DNA of 64,000 nt from Agromyces sp. Root81. GTDB taxonomy: Bacteria > Actinomycetota > Actinomycetes > Actinomycetales > Microbacteriaceae. Numbering within the stretch: the stretch's first letter is position 1; each line of letters begins with the position of its first letter. The position numbers and the translations under genes were made by a program. Of the stretch, positions 40,878-51,977 are shown piece after piece. Under the pieces are notes generated by a model. The model did no database searches. It was not told the origin of the DNA and saw nothing but the letters and a program-made list of their open reading frames with translations. The stretch is from contig NZ_LMIR01000004.1 in assembly GCF_001429165.1 (NCBI RefSeq), positions 1-64,000 on the forward strand, given 5' to 3'.

Positions 40878-41798
40878 TCAGTCTATGGCCGCGAGCCGGG
40901 CGAGCTCGGTGCCCCTGGCGACGGGGTCGTCGGCGTCGATCGTGACGGCGTCGCGGTAGCGCTTGAACCAGCTCACCTGACGGCGGGCGTACGTGCGGGT
41001 GAGCTGCTGCGTCTCGGCGATGGCTGCCGACCGCTCCAGCCGGCCCGTGATCTCGCCGAGCGCCTGCGCGTACCCGATCGCCTTCCGCGCGGTGGTGCCG
41101 CGCTCGATGCCCGCGGGGATCAGCCCGCGCACCTCGTCGACGAGGCCGTCCCGCCACATGCCCTCGACACGCTCGTCGAGGCGTTCGACGAGCGTCGCCC
41201 GGTCACTGCGGAGGTGCACGATGCCGTGCGCGCGCCACGGCACGGGTTCGTCGGGCAGACGAGCGGCCTTCGGCTCTCCGGTCACCTCGATCACCTCGAG
41301 GGCGCGCACGAGCCGGCGTCCGTTCTGGGCGTCGACGCTCGCGGCCGTCACGGGGTCGATGTCGCGGAGGCGCGCGTGGAGCAGTCCCGGGCCCTGCTCG
41401 GCGAGCTCCGCCTCGAGCCGCGCGCGCACCGCGGCATCCGTGCCCGGAAAGCGGAAGTCGTGGATGACCGACGAGACGTAGAGACCCGAGCCGCCGACCA
41501 GGAGCGCGACCGCGTCGCGGGCGAGCACCTCGTCGACCGCGGAACGGGCCGCCGACTGGTACTCGGCGACGGATGCCTCGTCGACGACGTCGAGCACGTC
41601 GAGCAGGTGATGCGGCACGCCGCGTCGCTCGCCGAGCGGCAGCTTGGCCGTGCCGATTTCCATGCCGCGGTAGAGCTGCATGGCATCCGCGTTCACGACC
41701 TCGGCCGCGCGGCCGACCCTGCCGTAGGCCTCGGCCAGGTCGAGGGCGAACGCGGACTTGCCCGTGCCGGTCGCCCCGACGATCGCGATGAGCGTCAC
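40878..41798 (-). CDS. miaA: tRNA dimethylallyltransferase
   Basis: Adds the isopentenyl group to A37 of tRNAs, the substrate for MiaB. 306 residues: P-loop [14 protein letters not shown] near 5-18, [19 protein letters not shown] near 36, [11 protein letters not shown] near 100, and [14 protein letters not shown] near 275. GTG 41798 begins one base after the miaB stop, so translation is coupled. Confidence 0.95.
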   Translation of the reverse strand: MTLIAIVGATGTGKSAFALDLAEAYGRVGRAAEVVNADAMQLYRGMEIGTAKLPLGERRGVPHHLLDVLDVVDEASVAEYQSAARSAVDEVLARDAVALLVGGSGLYVSSVIHDFRFPGTDAAVRARLEAELAEQGPGLLHARLRDIDPVTAASVDAQNGRRLVRALEVIEVTGEPKAARLPDEPVPWRAHGIVHLRSDRATLVERLDERVEGMWRDGLVDEVRGLIPAGIERGTTARKAIGYAQALGEITGRLERSAAIAETQQLTRTYARRQVSWFKRYRDAVTIDADDPVARGTELARLAAID

Positions 41799-41799
41799 G

Positions 41800-43410
41800 T
41801 CAGCGTTGGCCGTCGGTGGGGTCGTAGATCGGCATCGTGCCGACGCCCGGCGAGACGAGCGGCTCGGCGCCGCGAGCCCGCAGGGTGGGCAGGCCGAGGG
41901 AGACGCGGCCCGCGACGGATGCCCCCGGCTCTGCCGGCACGCCGCAGCTCTCGGCCTGCGCACGATCCCAGGCATCGCCCGCACGGGTGCGCCGGATGCG
42001 CAGCGGCGCATCGTCGAGCGAATCGGCGATGAGATGGAACGGTGCGGCCTGGGTGATCGTCACGGAGACGACGTCCCCGGGTCGCGGCAGTTCGGACCCC
42101 GCCGGAACCTCGAAGTGCACGAGACGGCTGTCTTCGGCGCGACCGCTCAGGCGGTGCGTCTCCGCGTCCTTCTTGCCCTCGCCGGTCGCGACGAGCACCT
42201 CGACGGGGCGGCCGACGAGGCGCTGGTTCTCCTCCCACGAGATGCGGTCCTGCAGGGCGGCGAGGCGTTCGTACCGCTCCTGCACGACCTCCTTCGGGAC
42301 CTGGTCCTCCATTGTGGCCGCGGGAGTGCCGGGGCGGATGGAGTACTGGAAGGTGAACGCCGAGGCGAAGCGCGCCGCCTCGACCACGCGCAACGTCTCT
42401 TGGAAGTCCTCTTCGGTCTCACCGGGGAAGCCGACGATGATGTCGGTCGAGATCGCGGCGTTCGGGATGCGGGCGCGCACCCGGTCGAGGATGCCGAGGA
42501 ACTTCTCGGAACGGTACGAGCGACGCATCGCCTTCAGGATGCGGTCGGAGCCCGACTGCAGGGGCATGTGCAGCTGCGGCATGACGTTCGGCGTCTCGGC
42601 CATCGCGTCGATGACGTCGTCGGTGAAGGCGGCGGGATGCGGACTCGTGAAGCGGATGCGCTCGAGGCCCTCGATCTGGCCCGCCGCGCGGAGCAGCTTG
42701 CCGAACGCCTGACGGTCGCCGAACTCGACGCCGTAGGAGTTGACATTCTGGCCGAGCAGGGTGATCTCCATCACGCCGTCGTCGACGAGCGCCTGCATCT
42801 CGGCGAGGATGTCGCCGGGCCGGCGGTCCTTCTCTTTGCCACGGAGCGCCGGCACGATGCAGAAGGTGCACGTGTTGTTGCAGCCGACCGAGATCGACAC
42901 CCAGCCGCTGTAGCTGGAGTCGCGCTTGGTGGGCAGGGTCGATGGGAAGACCTCGAGCGAGTCGAGGATCTCGAGCTGCGCCTCGTCGTTGTGGCGGGCT
43001 CGCTCGAGCAGGCTCGGGAGGGCTCCCATGTTGTGGGTGCCGAAGACGACGTCGACCCATGGCGCCTTCTCGAGGATGACGTTCTTGTCCTTCTGGGCGA
43101 GGCATCCGCCGACGGCGATCTGCATGCCGGCGTGGCGACGCTTGACCGCGGCGAGGTGGCCGAGGTTGCCGTAGAGCTTGTTGTCGGCGTTCTCGCGCAC
43201 CGCGCAGGTGTTGATGACGACGATGTCGGCTTCTGCGCCGTCTGCGGGCACGTAGCCGGCGGCTTCGAGGGATCCCGAGAGCCGCTCGGAGTCGTGCACG
43301 TTCATCTGGCACCCGAAGGTGCGGACCTCGTACGTACGCGGCGACGCTGCCGCTTCAGCGACCTGGTCGCGGGGCATCTCTCGAATGGAGACGTCGTGAT
43401 GGGTGCTCAT
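41800..43410 (-). CDS. miaB: tRNA-2-methylthio-N6-dimethylallyladenosine synthase
   Basis: Radical-SAM methylthiotransferase, 536 residues. N-terminal UPF0004 domain with cluster cysteines in [24 protein letters not shown] and VGGCLAQ; radical-SAM CxxxCxxC in [12 protein letters not shown] near 170; C-terminal TRAM near 390-455. An extra ~70-residue tail ending [13 protein letters not shown] is seen in actinobacterial MiaB. Works on the MiaA product encoded next door. Confidence 0.96.
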   Translation of the reverse strand: MSTHHDVSIREMPRDQVAEAAASPRTYEVRTFGCQMNVHDSERLSGSLEAAGYVPADGAEADIVVINTCAVRENADNKLYGNLGHLAAVKRRHAGMQIAVGGCLAQKDKNVILEKAPWVDVVFGTHNMGALPSLLERARHNDEAQLEILDSLEVFPSTLPTKRDSSYSGWVSISVGCNNTCTFCIVPALRGKEKDRRPGDILAEMQALVDDGVMEITLLGQNVNSYGVEFGDRQAFGKLLRAAGQIEGLERIRFTSPHPAAFTDDVIDAMAETPNVMPQLHMPLQSGSDRILKAMRRSYRSEKFLGILDRVRARIPNAAISTDIIVGFPGETEEDFQETLRVVEAARFASAFTFQYSIRPGTPAATMEDQVPKEVVQERYERLAALQDRISWEENQRLVGRPVEVLVATGEGKKDAETHRLSGRAEDSRLVHFEVPAGSELPRPGDVVSVTITQAAPFHLIADSLDDAPLRIRRTRAGDAWDRAQAESCGVPAEPGASVAGRVSLGLPTLRARGAEPLVSPGVGTMPIYDPTDGQR

Positions 43411-43422
43411 GATCGCACCAGT

Positions 43423-44094
43423 TTACGAGCCTTCCGCTGCGAGTGCCGCCGTCACCGCCTCGCGCACGACGTCGCCCGGGTAGCCTCGCCGCTGCAGGAA
43501 CGCCGACAACCGGCGTTCGGCGGTCTGCCGGTCGAGGCCGTGCAGCTGACGTGCCCGGCGCTCGGCCACTGCACGTGCGTTCTCGAGTTCGGTCTCGGGG
43601 TCGAGGTCGTCGACCGCCGCCCGAGCGAGCGCACTGTCGACGCCGCGACGCCCGAGCTCCTGCATGATCGCGCCGCTGCCCTTGCCGCGGCGCACGCCGT
43701 GACTGTGCACGAGCTGCTCGGCGAGCTTGGCGTCGTCGAGATAGCCGAGTCGCTCGTAGCGCTCGATCCACTCCTCGACCTCGATGTCGTCGAGTCCGTG
43801 CTCGACGAGCACCGCTCTCACCTCCGACACCGAGAGCGCCGAGCGGCGCAGGCGGGAGATCACCAGCCGGTCGATGCGCTCATCGCGCTCCGGCCCGGTC
43901 TCTTCGGGCTCCGACTGCTCGCCCGGCTCGTCGTCGCCCGACGCGCCTTCGACCGACACCGGGCGAAGTCGCCCGCGCCCGCCGTCGGACTTCGGACGAC
44001 GCCGTGGCGCCGCAGCCGGCGGCGCCTCGGGCTCCGCCTTCGCCCACGGCAGGTACGTGACCGGGGCGAGTCGTTCTGTTGATGCGTCGCTCAT
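43423..44094 (-). CDS. recX: Regulatory protein RecX
   Basis: RecA modulator, 223 residues. The three-helix repeats are visible from residue ~75: RLVISRLRRSALSVSEVRAV, ERYERLGYLDDAKLAEQLV and RGKGSGAIMQELGRRG near 135. The first ~70 residues are low-complexity and basic/acidic, an extension seen in actinobacterial RecX. It starts 35 bases after recA. Confidence 0.93.
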   Translation of the reverse strand: MSDASTERLAPVTYLPWAKAEPEAPPAAAPRRRPKSDGGRGRLRPVSVEGASGDDEPGEQSEPEETGPERDERIDRLVISRLRRSALSVSEVRAVLVEHGLDDIEVEEWIERYERLGYLDDAKLAEQLVHSHGVRRGKGSGAIMQELGRRGVDSALARAAVDDLDPETELENARAVAERRARQLHGLDRQTAERRLSAFLQRRGYPGDVVREAVTAALAAEGS

Positions 44095-44129
44095 TTCAAG
44101 CTCACCCCGATCATGCTCGTTGTGGGAAC

Positions 44130-45194
<1,065 letters not shown>

Positions 45195-45516
45195 GGGTGG
45201 GGCTCCTTCGATGCTCGATTGCTGCTGCCTCTAGGCTGTCGTTCCACGTTGCGGGCGCTGACCGATCGGTGCTGACCCGCGGCGTCGTGCGACAAGGCGG
45301 TTGCGGTGTGTTCCGACGCATCGACCGTATGGCCGGCCACCGACATCCGACGCCGATCACGACGAGGATGTGGACAGCTGCGCTGTTCCTCCTGCTGTTG
45401 AGGAGCCTATCGCAGTCTCCGAACGCATGTTCGAAGAACCGCCCGCGTGTCGAACACGTCTTCGGACGCGATGACGAGTGCGGTCGAGGCTCCAGCTGGG
45501 GGCCAAACCGCCGTCG
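45195..45516 (-). promoter_or_regulatory. recA promoter and ~200-nt leader with SOS boxes
   Basis: A perfect LexA box CGAAC-GCAT-GTTCG is at 45420-45433. A weaker one, CGAAC-ACGT-CTTCG (one mismatch), is at 45451-45464. A -10 candidate TAGGCT (45404-45409) follows the first box on the minus strand, which would put the first box over the -35. The transcript would have a leader of about 200 nt. I see no coding region or recognised RNA in it. Confidence 0.75.
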
Positions 45517-45762
45517 CTACGGCTGCCGCGGCGCGCGCGACTCCCCCGGCACCGGTCGCCCGGCGCCGTGCCGGCGCTCCTCTGGGACATCCGTCGCCTC
45601 GCAGAGCGCGAGCCAGACCTCGCGGGGCCGAACGCCCGCCGCGAGCGCCTCGCGCGCCGTGCGGCTGCCGAGCGACGTGAGCACGAGGTCGCCCACGATC
45701 ACGCCCCCGTACCCGGGGCCGAACTCATCGGCGACCGCGGCCTGGAACTCGCTCAGCTTCAC
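45517..45762 (-). CDS. DUF3046 family protein
   Basis: 81 residues, small acidic-basic cytoplasmic protein of unknown function: KLSEFQAAVADEFGPGYGG, DLVLTSLGSRTAREALAAGV and PREVWLALCEATDVPEERR. DUF3046 proteins are encoded next to recA in actinobacteria, as here. GTG 45762 has GGAGGTG five bases upstream. The upstream in-frame extension covers a terminator hairpin and is rejected. Confidence 0.85.
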   Translation of the reverse strand: MKLSEFQAAVADEFGPGYGGVIVGDLVLTSLGSRTAREALAAGVRPREVWLALCEATDVPEERRHGAGRPVPGESRAPRQP

Positions 45763-45780
45763 GGGGCACCTCCGGACAGA

Positions 45781-45810
45781 CGATCGGCCGGTCCGAGGAC
45801 CGGCCGATCG
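45781..45810 (-). terminator. Hairpin terminator after the ClgR-like gene
   Basis: Arms CGATCGGCCGGTC and GACCGGCCGATCG, 13 bp perfect, with a 4-base loop. Lies between the ClgR-like stop (45833) and the DUF3046 start. No U-tract. Confidence 0.75.
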
Positions 45811-45832
45811 GCGTTGCAATGTATGTGAGTGG

Positions 45833-46141
45833 TCAGCGGACCATCATGTCGGCGTCGAACTCGGCGACGAGCTCGTCGGGCAGACTGTCGGGCACCACCG
45901 AGAGGCCTTCGAGCACCGCGATGCGGTCGCCGACCTCGTGCATGATCACCGAGATGGGCGTGTCGAGCGCGTCGGCGACGGAGGCGAGGATCTCGGAGGA
46001 CGCCTCTTTCTGGCCTCGCTCCACCTCGCTCAGGTAGCCGAGCGCGACGCTGGCCTTGGACGCGACCTGACGAAGGGTGCGACCCTTCTGCAGACGGAAG
46101 TCCCTCAGCACATCGCCGATCTCCTGTCGAACCAGGACCAT
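45833..46141 (-). CDS. clgR: ClgR-like helix-turn-helix regulator
   Basis: 102 residues, XRE family. The HTH spans about residues 8-62: LRDFRLQKGRTLRQVASKAS then VALGYLSEVERGQKEASSEI. This sequence and the place by recA and pgsA match ClgR, which activates clpP/clpC and stress genes in actinobacteria. AAGGAGG is 6-7 bases before ATG 46141. The frame continues upstream but is out of the family. TAGACT (46197-46202) is a -10 candidate. Confidence 0.85.
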   Translation of the reverse strand: MVLVRQEIGDVLRDFRLQKGRTLRQVASKASVALGYLSEVERGQKEASSEILASVADALDTPISVIMHEVGDRIAVLEGLSVVPDSLPDELVAEFDADMMVR

Positions 46142-46250
46142 CGGGAACCTCCTTCTCTCTGCCTGCGGCTCCCCCGGAGCCGGAAACGGGAGCGTCAGTC
46201 TAGCCGACTCTCCGTTGTACCAATCTAGCGTTGCACACTGGGGCTTTCGT

Positions 46251-46281
46251 GTGAACCTGCCACATGTAACAGGGTGTTCAC
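46251..46281 (-). terminator. Imperfect hairpin after cinA
   Basis: GTGAAC/GTTCAC and CCTG/CAGG arms separated by a 3-base bulge, 5 bases past the cinA stop. Weak. Confidence 0.3.
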
Positions 46282-46286
46282 GAAGA

Positions 46287-46805
46287 CTATTCCGCGTCCT
46301 GCGGAGAAGATCGCTCGACCCGGGCGAGGGCCGCGTCGATCGCCGCCCGCACGGTCGCGATTCGGATCTCGGCACGCGTGCCGCGGAGCGAGAGCTCGAG
46401 CACCTCGACCTCGCCGTCGAAGGCGATGCCGACGAAGACGGTGCCCGGCGGCTTGCCGTCCTGATCGCTCGGGCCGGCGACTCCCGTCGTCGCGATGCCG
46501 AGATCGGCGGGCCGGCCGTCGACCGCGAGCACCCCCCGCACACGATCGGCCATCTGCCGGACGACCTCGGGATGCACGGCCCCCTCGGAGGCGAGCAGTT
46601 CGGCGGGCACACCCAGCACCGAGTGCTTGACCGACGTGTCGTAGGCGACGACGCCGCCGTGCACCACGACGGATGCCCCCGGTACGCTCGTGAGCTCGGC
46701 CACGACGAGCCCGCCCGTCAGCGACTCCGCGACGGCGACCGTGAGGCCGCGAGAGGTGAGCCCGGCGATGAGCCGGGTCGCGGGGTCGACCGTGGCGCGA
46801 GGCAT
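46287..46805 (-). CDS. cinA: CinA-family nicotinamide-nucleotide amidase
   Basis: 172-residue stand-alone CinA C-terminal domain; hydrolyses NMN to nicotinate mononucleotide in the pyridine cycle. TVAVAESLTGGLVVAELTSV near 23 holds the catalytic Ser; VAYDTSVKHSVLGV near 55 and GIATTGVAGPSDQ near 104 complete the motif set. No N-terminal MoCF domain. It follows pgsA by 13 bases, a frequent pairing. Confidence 0.92.
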   Translation of the reverse strand: MPRATVDPATRLIAGLTSRGLTVAVAESLTGGLVVAELTSVPGASVVVHGGVVAYDTSVKHSVLGVPAELLASEGAVHPEVVRQMADRVRGVLAVDGRPADLGIATTGVAGPSDQDGKPPGTVFVGIAFDGEVEVLELSLRGTRAEIRIATVRAAIDAALARVERSSPQDAE

Positions 46806-46818
46806 CCGCTCGGTCGTC

Positions 46819-47421
46819 TCAGCTCGCGTCTCGGGGAGCGCGAGCCAGGCGCACGGCGTCGCGCACGTAGAGCAGGCCCGACCAGAGGGTGAGCACGAGG
46901 GCGACCGCCATCGTCGCCCAGTTGAGCCAGTAGATCCAGTCGCCGACGATCGTCCACAGCGGCAGGAGCGCGAGGGAGATCGCGACCGACTGCGCGAGGG
47001 TCTTGAGCTTGCCGCCGGATGACGCGGGCACCACGTTGCCGCGGCGCAGCTCGACGAGGCGCCACACGGTGATGCCCACCTCGCGCACCACGATGACGAT
47101 CGTGACCCACCACCACAGTTCGCCGAGGATCGACAGACACACAAGGGCGCCGCTCGTGAGGAGCTTGTCGGCGATCGGGTCGAGGATCTTCCCGAGGTCG
47201 GTGACGAGTCCGCGAGAGCGAGCGAGCCACCCGTCGACCCAGTCAGTCGAGATCGCGACGATGAAGATCACGGCGCCCCACCAGCGCATCGGACCGTCGG
47301 CTCCCGCGTCGGCGAGGAGCAGCCAGAAAACCAGCGGCGCCATGAGGATGCGGACGACGGTGATCGCGTTCGGAAGGTTCCAGTTCGCCGATCGCGCGGG
47401 CGTGCCGGCGGAAGAGGTCAT
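46819..47421 (-). CDS. pgsA: CDP-diacylglycerol-glycerol-3-phosphate 3-phosphatidyltransferase
   Basis: Integral membrane enzyme, 200 residues, about five to six membrane segments. Makes phosphatidylglycerol phosphate. The CDP-alcohol motif D-x2-DG-x2-AR-x8-G-x3-D-x3-D is complete in TDWVDGWLARSRG through GKILDPIADK (near 60-88). ATG 47421 is preferred over GTG 47427 because TAGTCT (47428-47433) is 6 bases before it and no ribosome binding site is seen. Confidence 0.93.
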   Translation of the reverse strand: MTSSAGTPARSANWNLPNAITVVRILMAPLVFWLLLADAGADGPMRWWGAVIFIVAISTDWVDGWLARSRGLVTDLGKILDPIADKLLTSGALVCLSILGELWWWVTIVIVVREVGITVWRLVELRRGNVVPASSGGKLKTLAQSVAISLALLPLWTIVGDWIYWLNWATMAVALVLTLWSGLLYVRDAVRLARAPRDAS

Positions 47422-47427
47422 AGGCAC

Positions 47428-47433
47428 AGACTA
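47428..47433 (-). promoter_or_regulatory. -10 box of pgsA, leaderless type
   Basis: TAGTCT ends 6 bases before ATG 47421. Confidence 0.5.
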
Positions 47434-47530
47434 CCGGCCGGGCGGCCTCGCGGACCCGACGGGCCGCAGCCAGACGGGCCGTCCACACGAGCCCTTGCCG
47501 TGCAACCGATCTCCCGGCCATGCTGATCGG

Positions 47531-48398
47531 ATGACACGACCATCCCCGGCTGCCGACGACCAGCGCATCGCCCTGATCCAGAAGCACGCGATCCGAGCAT
47601 TCCGTGCTGCAGGGGTGGACGGCCCGGTCGTGCCGGACCCAGGTGATGCGCTGAACACCTCGATCCGTTCGACCGCGGGCGCCGAGTACGGATTGGCCAA
47701 CCTCACGTTGACGTGTCTGTCTCTGCCGCGATGGCGATGGAAGGGCCGGATCCGATTCCATGTCGCCTCGATCGTCTCTGGAACGGCCGCGCAACAGCCC
47801 TTCGATCTGACCGACCCTGAGACGCGGGTGGGCCTCAGGTCTCGTCTCATGCCGGACGACGGTCTCCCCAGGACGTTCGACTATGCGCGCCGAATCGCGC
47901 CGGGTCTCAGGGAGGCGTTGTGCGTCGACCTGCCGACCACTGTCGGGTTCGTCAGCGATGAATCGATCGCAGGGCACGATGCCGAGGCGCTGTTCGCTGG
48001 GGCGGTCGCAGTTGCAGTTCGAACGCATCGATTCGCGCGAGGAGATCGCGCCCGGGGTGACGGGGATCACCGGCGAATCGTTCTTCATCGCAAGCCGCGT
48101 ACTCGACCCCCGATTCATGGCAGCCCAGCTCGCTCAGGCTCCGCGAGGCTTGGTGTTCTTCGCGCCCAGCCGTCACGAGCTCTTCATCGCCCCGATCCGC
48201 GGCGCCGAGTCGGTGGAACCGATCTCGAACCTCGCCCGCCTCGCGGGCCGAATCGACCCGGCTTCTCGTCCCGGTTCACTCTCGGGATCGCTCTACTTCA
48301 CAGATGGCGTGCAATTCCAGCTCATCAGCGATGCGGGCGAGAGCGGTGACGTCGCCGTCATCGCGGACGGGCCGTTCCTCGACGCGATCAGCGTCTGA
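47531..48398 (+). pseudogene. Gene of unknown function, frameshifted
   Basis: An ATG at 47531 (MTRPSPAADDQRIALIQKHA) opens a frame that looks protein-like as far as about 48005 (LPTTVGFVSDESIAGHDAEA), then turns into Arg-rich shadow-like sequence. The next frame takes over there with LQFERIDSREEIAPGVTGIT, GESFFIASRVLDP, RGLVFFAPSRHELFIAPI and ends at 48398. The full span is 868 bases, one more than a multiple of three, so one extra base (or two lost) near 47995-48020 would explain it. I do not recognise the family. It is the only rightward gene between pgsA and ftsK and may be an addition. Sequencing error is possible. Confidence 0.6.
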
Positions 48399-48411
48399 GG
48401 GCTCATTCGGC

Positions 48412-51312
48412 TCAGTCCCGCCCGGTGAGGCCCCAGGCGTCTTCGTCGGTGTCGCCCTCGACCTCGGGGAGCCCCTCGCTCATGCGGGCGACCGGGTCGT
48501 CGTAGCGGGAGTCGGGAGCGTCGTACGCCTCGGTGGCCGCGATACCGCCGCCGAGCGGACCGGCCTGGGCCGCAGCGGGCGCCGCAGCAGGCCGGGCAGC
48601 AGGCGCAGCGACCGGCTCCTCGCCGCGGAGCCGGGCGAGCACGCCGGGCAGCTGCTCGGCGGTCACGAGCACGTCGCGCGCCTTCGAACCCTCGGACGGG
48701 CCGACGATCTCGCGCGACTCGAGCAGGTCCATGAGGCGGCCGGCCTTCGCGAAGCCGACGCGGAGCTTGCGCTGCAGCATCGAGGTCGAGCCGAACTGGG
48801 TCGACACCACGAGCTCGGCGGCGGCGAGCAGCAGCTCGAGGTCGTCGCCGATGTCGGAGTCGATCTCCTTGCGGGGGGCGGATTCCGCGACATCCTGCCG
48901 GTACTCGGGACGAGCCTGCCGGGTGACGTGCTTGACGACCCGCTCGATCTCGTCTTCGCTCACCCAGGCGCCCTGCACGCGGAGCGGCTTCGACGCCCCC
49001 ATCGGCAGGAAGAGCGCGTCGCCCTGGCCGATGAGCTTGTCGGCGCCCGGCTGGTCGAGGATGACTCGCGAGTCGGTGACGCTCGTCACCGCGAACGCGA
49101 GCCGCGACGGCACATTCGCCTTGATGAGGCCGGTGACGACGTCGACCGACGGGCGCTGCGTCGCGAGCACGAGGTGGATGCCGGAAGCGCGGGCCAGCTG
49201 CGTGATGCGCACGATCGAGTCCTCGACGTCGCGTGGCGCGACCATCATGAGGTCGGCGAGCTCGTCCACCACGACGAGCAGGTACGGGTACGGCTTGAGC
49301 TTCCGCTCGGAGCCGGCCGGCAGCACGATCTCTTCATTCACGACGGCCTTGTTGAAGTCGTCGATGTGACGGAAGCCGAACGACGCGAGGTCGTCGTACC
49401 GCATGTCCATCTCCTTCACGACCCACGAGAGCGCCTCTGCGGCCTTCTTCGGGTTCGTGATGATGGGCGTGATGAGGTGCGGCACGCCCGCGTAGGGGGC
49501 GAGCTCGACGCGCTTCGGGTCGATGAGCACCATGCGCACGTCGGAGGGCTTCGCCCGCATCAGGAGCGAGGTGATCATCGAGTTCACGAAGCTCGACTTG
49601 CCCGAACCGGTGGAACCGGCCACGAGCAGGTGCGGCATCTTCGCGAGGTTGGCGACGACGTAGCCGCCACCGACGTCTTTGCCGACGCCGATCGTCATCG
49701 AGTGCGTCGCGTTCGCGGCGTTACCGGAGCGCAGCACGTCGCCGAGCGTCACGATCTCTCGGTCGGCGTTCGGGATCTCGATGCCGATGGCGCTCTTGCC
49801 GGGGATCGGCGAGAGGATGCGGACCTCGTTGGAGGCGACGGCGTAGGCGAGGTTCTTCGACAGCGCGGTGACCCGCTCGACCTTGACGCCGGGGCCGAGC
49901 TCGATCTCGTACTGCGTGACGGTCGGGCCGCGGGAGAAGCCGGTGACCTTCGCGTCGACCGAGAACTGGTCGAGCACGCCGGTGATCTGGCGAACGACGT
50001 CGTCGTTGGCCTGGGAGCGCTTCTTGGCGGGCGCGCCGGCTGCAAGGGTCGACGCAGCAGGCAGATGGTACGGACGATCGGGTTCGGATGCCCCGTCGGC
50101 ATCGAATTCGGAGGGCTCGGCGCCTGCGCCGCCGCCCGCCGGGCCGACGGGCACGTCACCGGCGTCGTCGAACACCGCGAGCACGTTCGTGGCCCCGGCG
50201 TCGTCGCCGCGCAGACCGGTGCCGCCGCGCGGCACGTCGCCCGTGAACTGCTGCAGGGCGGATTCGGCGCGCTCGAGGTCGCCGAGCACCTCGGTGTTGT
50301 ACGTGGCGGGGCCGCCCGTGCCCTCGATGGCCGACTCGAAGCTGCCTGCCGCAGAGCCTGCGCCGAACACCTCGGTGAGCCCTTCGACGCCCTGGGCCTC
50401 GAACGCGGGATCCTCTTCGCGGTTCGATTCGTTGCGGCGCCACCACGGCAGCATGCCGCCCTTCGGCTCCTCGTCGTCATCGCCGCCGAGCGCGTCGATG
50501 CCGTCGAGTTCGGTCTGCACCGACTTCTTGCGCTCGCGCTTGGTCGGCTTCGGGCCGACCTCGGTCACGGGTTCGTCGTGCGTCGCTCCGAACAGCCACT
50601 CGTAGAGCTCGCGGAAGCGCGCCGGGATGCGGTTCGGCGGGGTCTTCGTGATGATGAGCAGCGACAGGACGAGCAGCACGATCACGACGATCGTGGCGCC
50701 GGCCTGCGTGATGAGCGCGGTGAGAGGCGCGGCGACCATCCAGCCGAGGATGCCGCCGGCACGGGCCAGCACGGCCATGCCCTCGCGCGGCTCGGGCTGG
50801 CCGCCGAAGATGTTGCAGAGCGCCGAGACCGTCAGGAGCAGGAGGCCCAGCCCGATGCCGATGCGCGTGTTGTCGTGCACCGAGCTCGGGTGCCGGAACA
50901 GCCAGACCGCGAACATCAGCATGACGACGGGCAGGGCGAAGGCCACGCGGCCGAACAGGAGGCCGAAAGTCCACGAGTCGAGCGTCTGCGCAACGGGTTC
51001 GTTGATGAGGAACCACTCGATCACCGCGCCGATGATCGCGAGCACGACGATGAAGAAGGGCAGGCCGTCGCGCCGCTCCTCCTTGGAGAGCGTCTCGGGT
51101 CCGAGCGCGCGCGCCGCACCACCCGTCAGGTGGGCGAGCCCCATCCACGCACGGACGAGGAGGTTCGGTCCTTCGGGGGTCGGGGGCGCCTTCTTGGCGG
51201 CCGCGCCGCGGGTGCTCGCCGCCGGCAGCTTCTTCGTGGGTGCAGTGCGGGCACTCGAAGCACGCGAGGACGCGCCCGAGGCACGCCCATTCGACCTGGT
51301 GCTCGTAGCCAT
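48412..51312 (-). CDS. ftsK: DNA translocase FtsK/SpoIIIE
   Basis: Septum-bound motor that clears chromosome dimers and DNA from the division site; 966 residues. Four membrane segments lie within about residues 70-260, then a ~220-residue acidic/Gly-Ala linker. The motor has Walker [15 protein letters not shown] and Walker [15 protein letters not shown]. The C-terminal winged-helix gamma domain ([20 protein letters not shown]) reads KOPS-type sequences. ATG 51312 is chosen, 7 bases after TAGCCT (51320-51325); ATG 51318 lies two codons upstream. Confidence 0.96.
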   Translation of the reverse strand: MATSTRSNGRASGASSRASSARTAPTKKLPAASTRGAAAKKAPPTPEGPNLLVRAWMGLAHLTGGAARALGPETLSKEERRDGLPFFIVVLAIIGAVIEWFLINEPVAQTLDSWTFGLLFGRVAFALPVVMLMFAVWLFRHPSSVHDNTRIGIGLGLLLLTVSALCNIFGGQPEPREGMAVLARAGGILGWMVAAPLTALITQAGATIVVIVLLVLSLLIITKTPPNRIPARFRELYEWLFGATHDEPVTEVGPKPTKRERKKSVQTELDGIDALGGDDDEEPKGGMLPWWRRNESNREEDPAFEAQGVEGLTEVFGAGSAAGSFESAIEGTGGPATYNTEVLGDLERAESALQQFTGDVPRGGTGLRGDDAGATNVLAVFDDAGDVPVGPAGGGAGAEPSEFDADGASEPDRPYHLPAASTLAAGAPAKKRSQANDDVVRQITGVLDQFSVDAKVTGFSRGPTVTQYEIELGPGVKVERVTALSKNLAYAVASNEVRILSPIPGKSAIGIEIPNADREIVTLGDVLRSGNAANATHSMTIGVGKDVGGGYVVANLAKMPHLLVAGSTGSGKSSFVNSMITSLLMRAKPSDVRMVLIDPKRVELAPYAGVPHLITPIITNPKKAAEALSWVVKEMDMRYDDLASFGFRHIDDFNKAVVNEEIVLPAGSERKLKPYPYLLVVVDELADLMMVAPRDVEDSIVRITQLARASGIHLVLATQRPSVDVVTGLIKANVPSRLAFAVTSVTDSRVILDQPGADKLIGQGDALFLPMGASKPLRVQGAWVSEDEIERVVKHVTRQARPEYRQDVAESAPRKEIDSDIGDDLELLLAAAELVVSTQFGSTSMLQRKLRVGFAKAGRLMDLLESREIVGPSEGSKARDVLVTAEQLPGVLARLRGEEPVAAPAARPAAAPAAAQAGPLGGGIAATEAYDAPDSRYDDPVARMSEGLPEVEGDTDEDAWGLTGRD

Positions 51313-51319
51313 GTGCATA

Positions 51320-51325
51320 AGGCTA
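51320..51325 (-). promoter_or_regulatory. -10 box of ftsK, leaderless type
   Basis: TAGCCT ends 7 bases before ATG 51312; no ribosome binding site. Confidence 0.5.
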
Positions 51326-51431
51326 CGGCCGCGCGCCCACACCGGGCGACAGCGCGGCGCGAGTGTTCGGGATCCGCCGCGCCGTCGGTCTCCCCGGCGC
51401 GCAGCGGAGTCGCGGCATCAGCCTCGCGACA

Positions 51432-51923
51432 TCAACGCAGCGAACGCACCATCGTGTCGCGTCCGGCGGCGGAGTCGACCACCACGAACCCTTCGGAGCG
51501 GTACAGCGTCTCGGCGAAGTTGCCGTGCTCGACGCTGAGCGCGAGGCGAGCGAAGCCCGCCGTGCGCGCCGTCTCGGCGAGCGCCTGCATGAGCGCCCGG
51601 CCGACTCCCTGTGCCCGCCAGAGCGGCCGAACGCCGATGATGAGCTCGGGCACGCCGACCGCGACGAAGCCGTGAGCGGCCGCATCCGCGGCGAAGAGCC
51701 GGTACCAGGCCGCGCCGACCGGTCTGCCCTCGCCGTCGAGGGCCACGACGCCGCGATCGGCCGGCCGTTGCCAGCCGGCGACGTACCCGCGCGACGCGGG
51801 ATCGGCGAGCACCGTCGGCCGCGGCCGGGTGCCTCCCGACCGCCAGTTCGCCGCCTCGACCACCATGTCGGCGAGGAAGGATCCGTCGTCGGGGATGGCC
51901 GGCCGCACCGTGAACGCCGCCAT
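51432..51923 (-). CDS. GNAT-family N-acetyltransferase
   Basis: 163 residues. The acetyl-CoA loop appears as VRPLWRAQGVGRALMQALAE near 97-116 (R-x2-G-x-G/A pattern), with flanking ELIIGV and a C-terminal NFAETLYRSEGFVVVD. Substrate unknown. TAGCAT (51930-51935) is 6 bases before ATG 51923, so it is probably leaderless. Lies alone between ftsK and the MacB-like permease. Confidence 0.85.
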   Translation of the reverse strand: MAAFTVRPAIPDDGSFLADMVVEAANWRSGGTRPRPTVLADPASRGYVAGWQRPADRGVVALDGEGRPVGAAWYRLFAADAAAHGFVAVGVPELIIGVRPLWRAQGVGRALMQALAETARTAGFARLALSVEHGNFAETLYRSEGFVVVDSAAGRDTMVRSLR

Positions 51924-51929
51924 GCGCGG

Positions 51930-51935
51930 ATGCTA
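51930..51935 (-). promoter_or_regulatory. -10 box of the GNAT gene, leaderless type
   Basis: TAGCAT ends 6 bases before ATG 51923. Confidence 0.5.
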
Positions 51936-51977
51936 CGCGCGGGGTGTTACGGCGGTGTTTCGCGCCGCCCCCGCGCC

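Noticed and set aside
45195..45397. Small RNA or coding region in the recA leader
   Set aside because: No conserved structure or credible open frame seen by eye.
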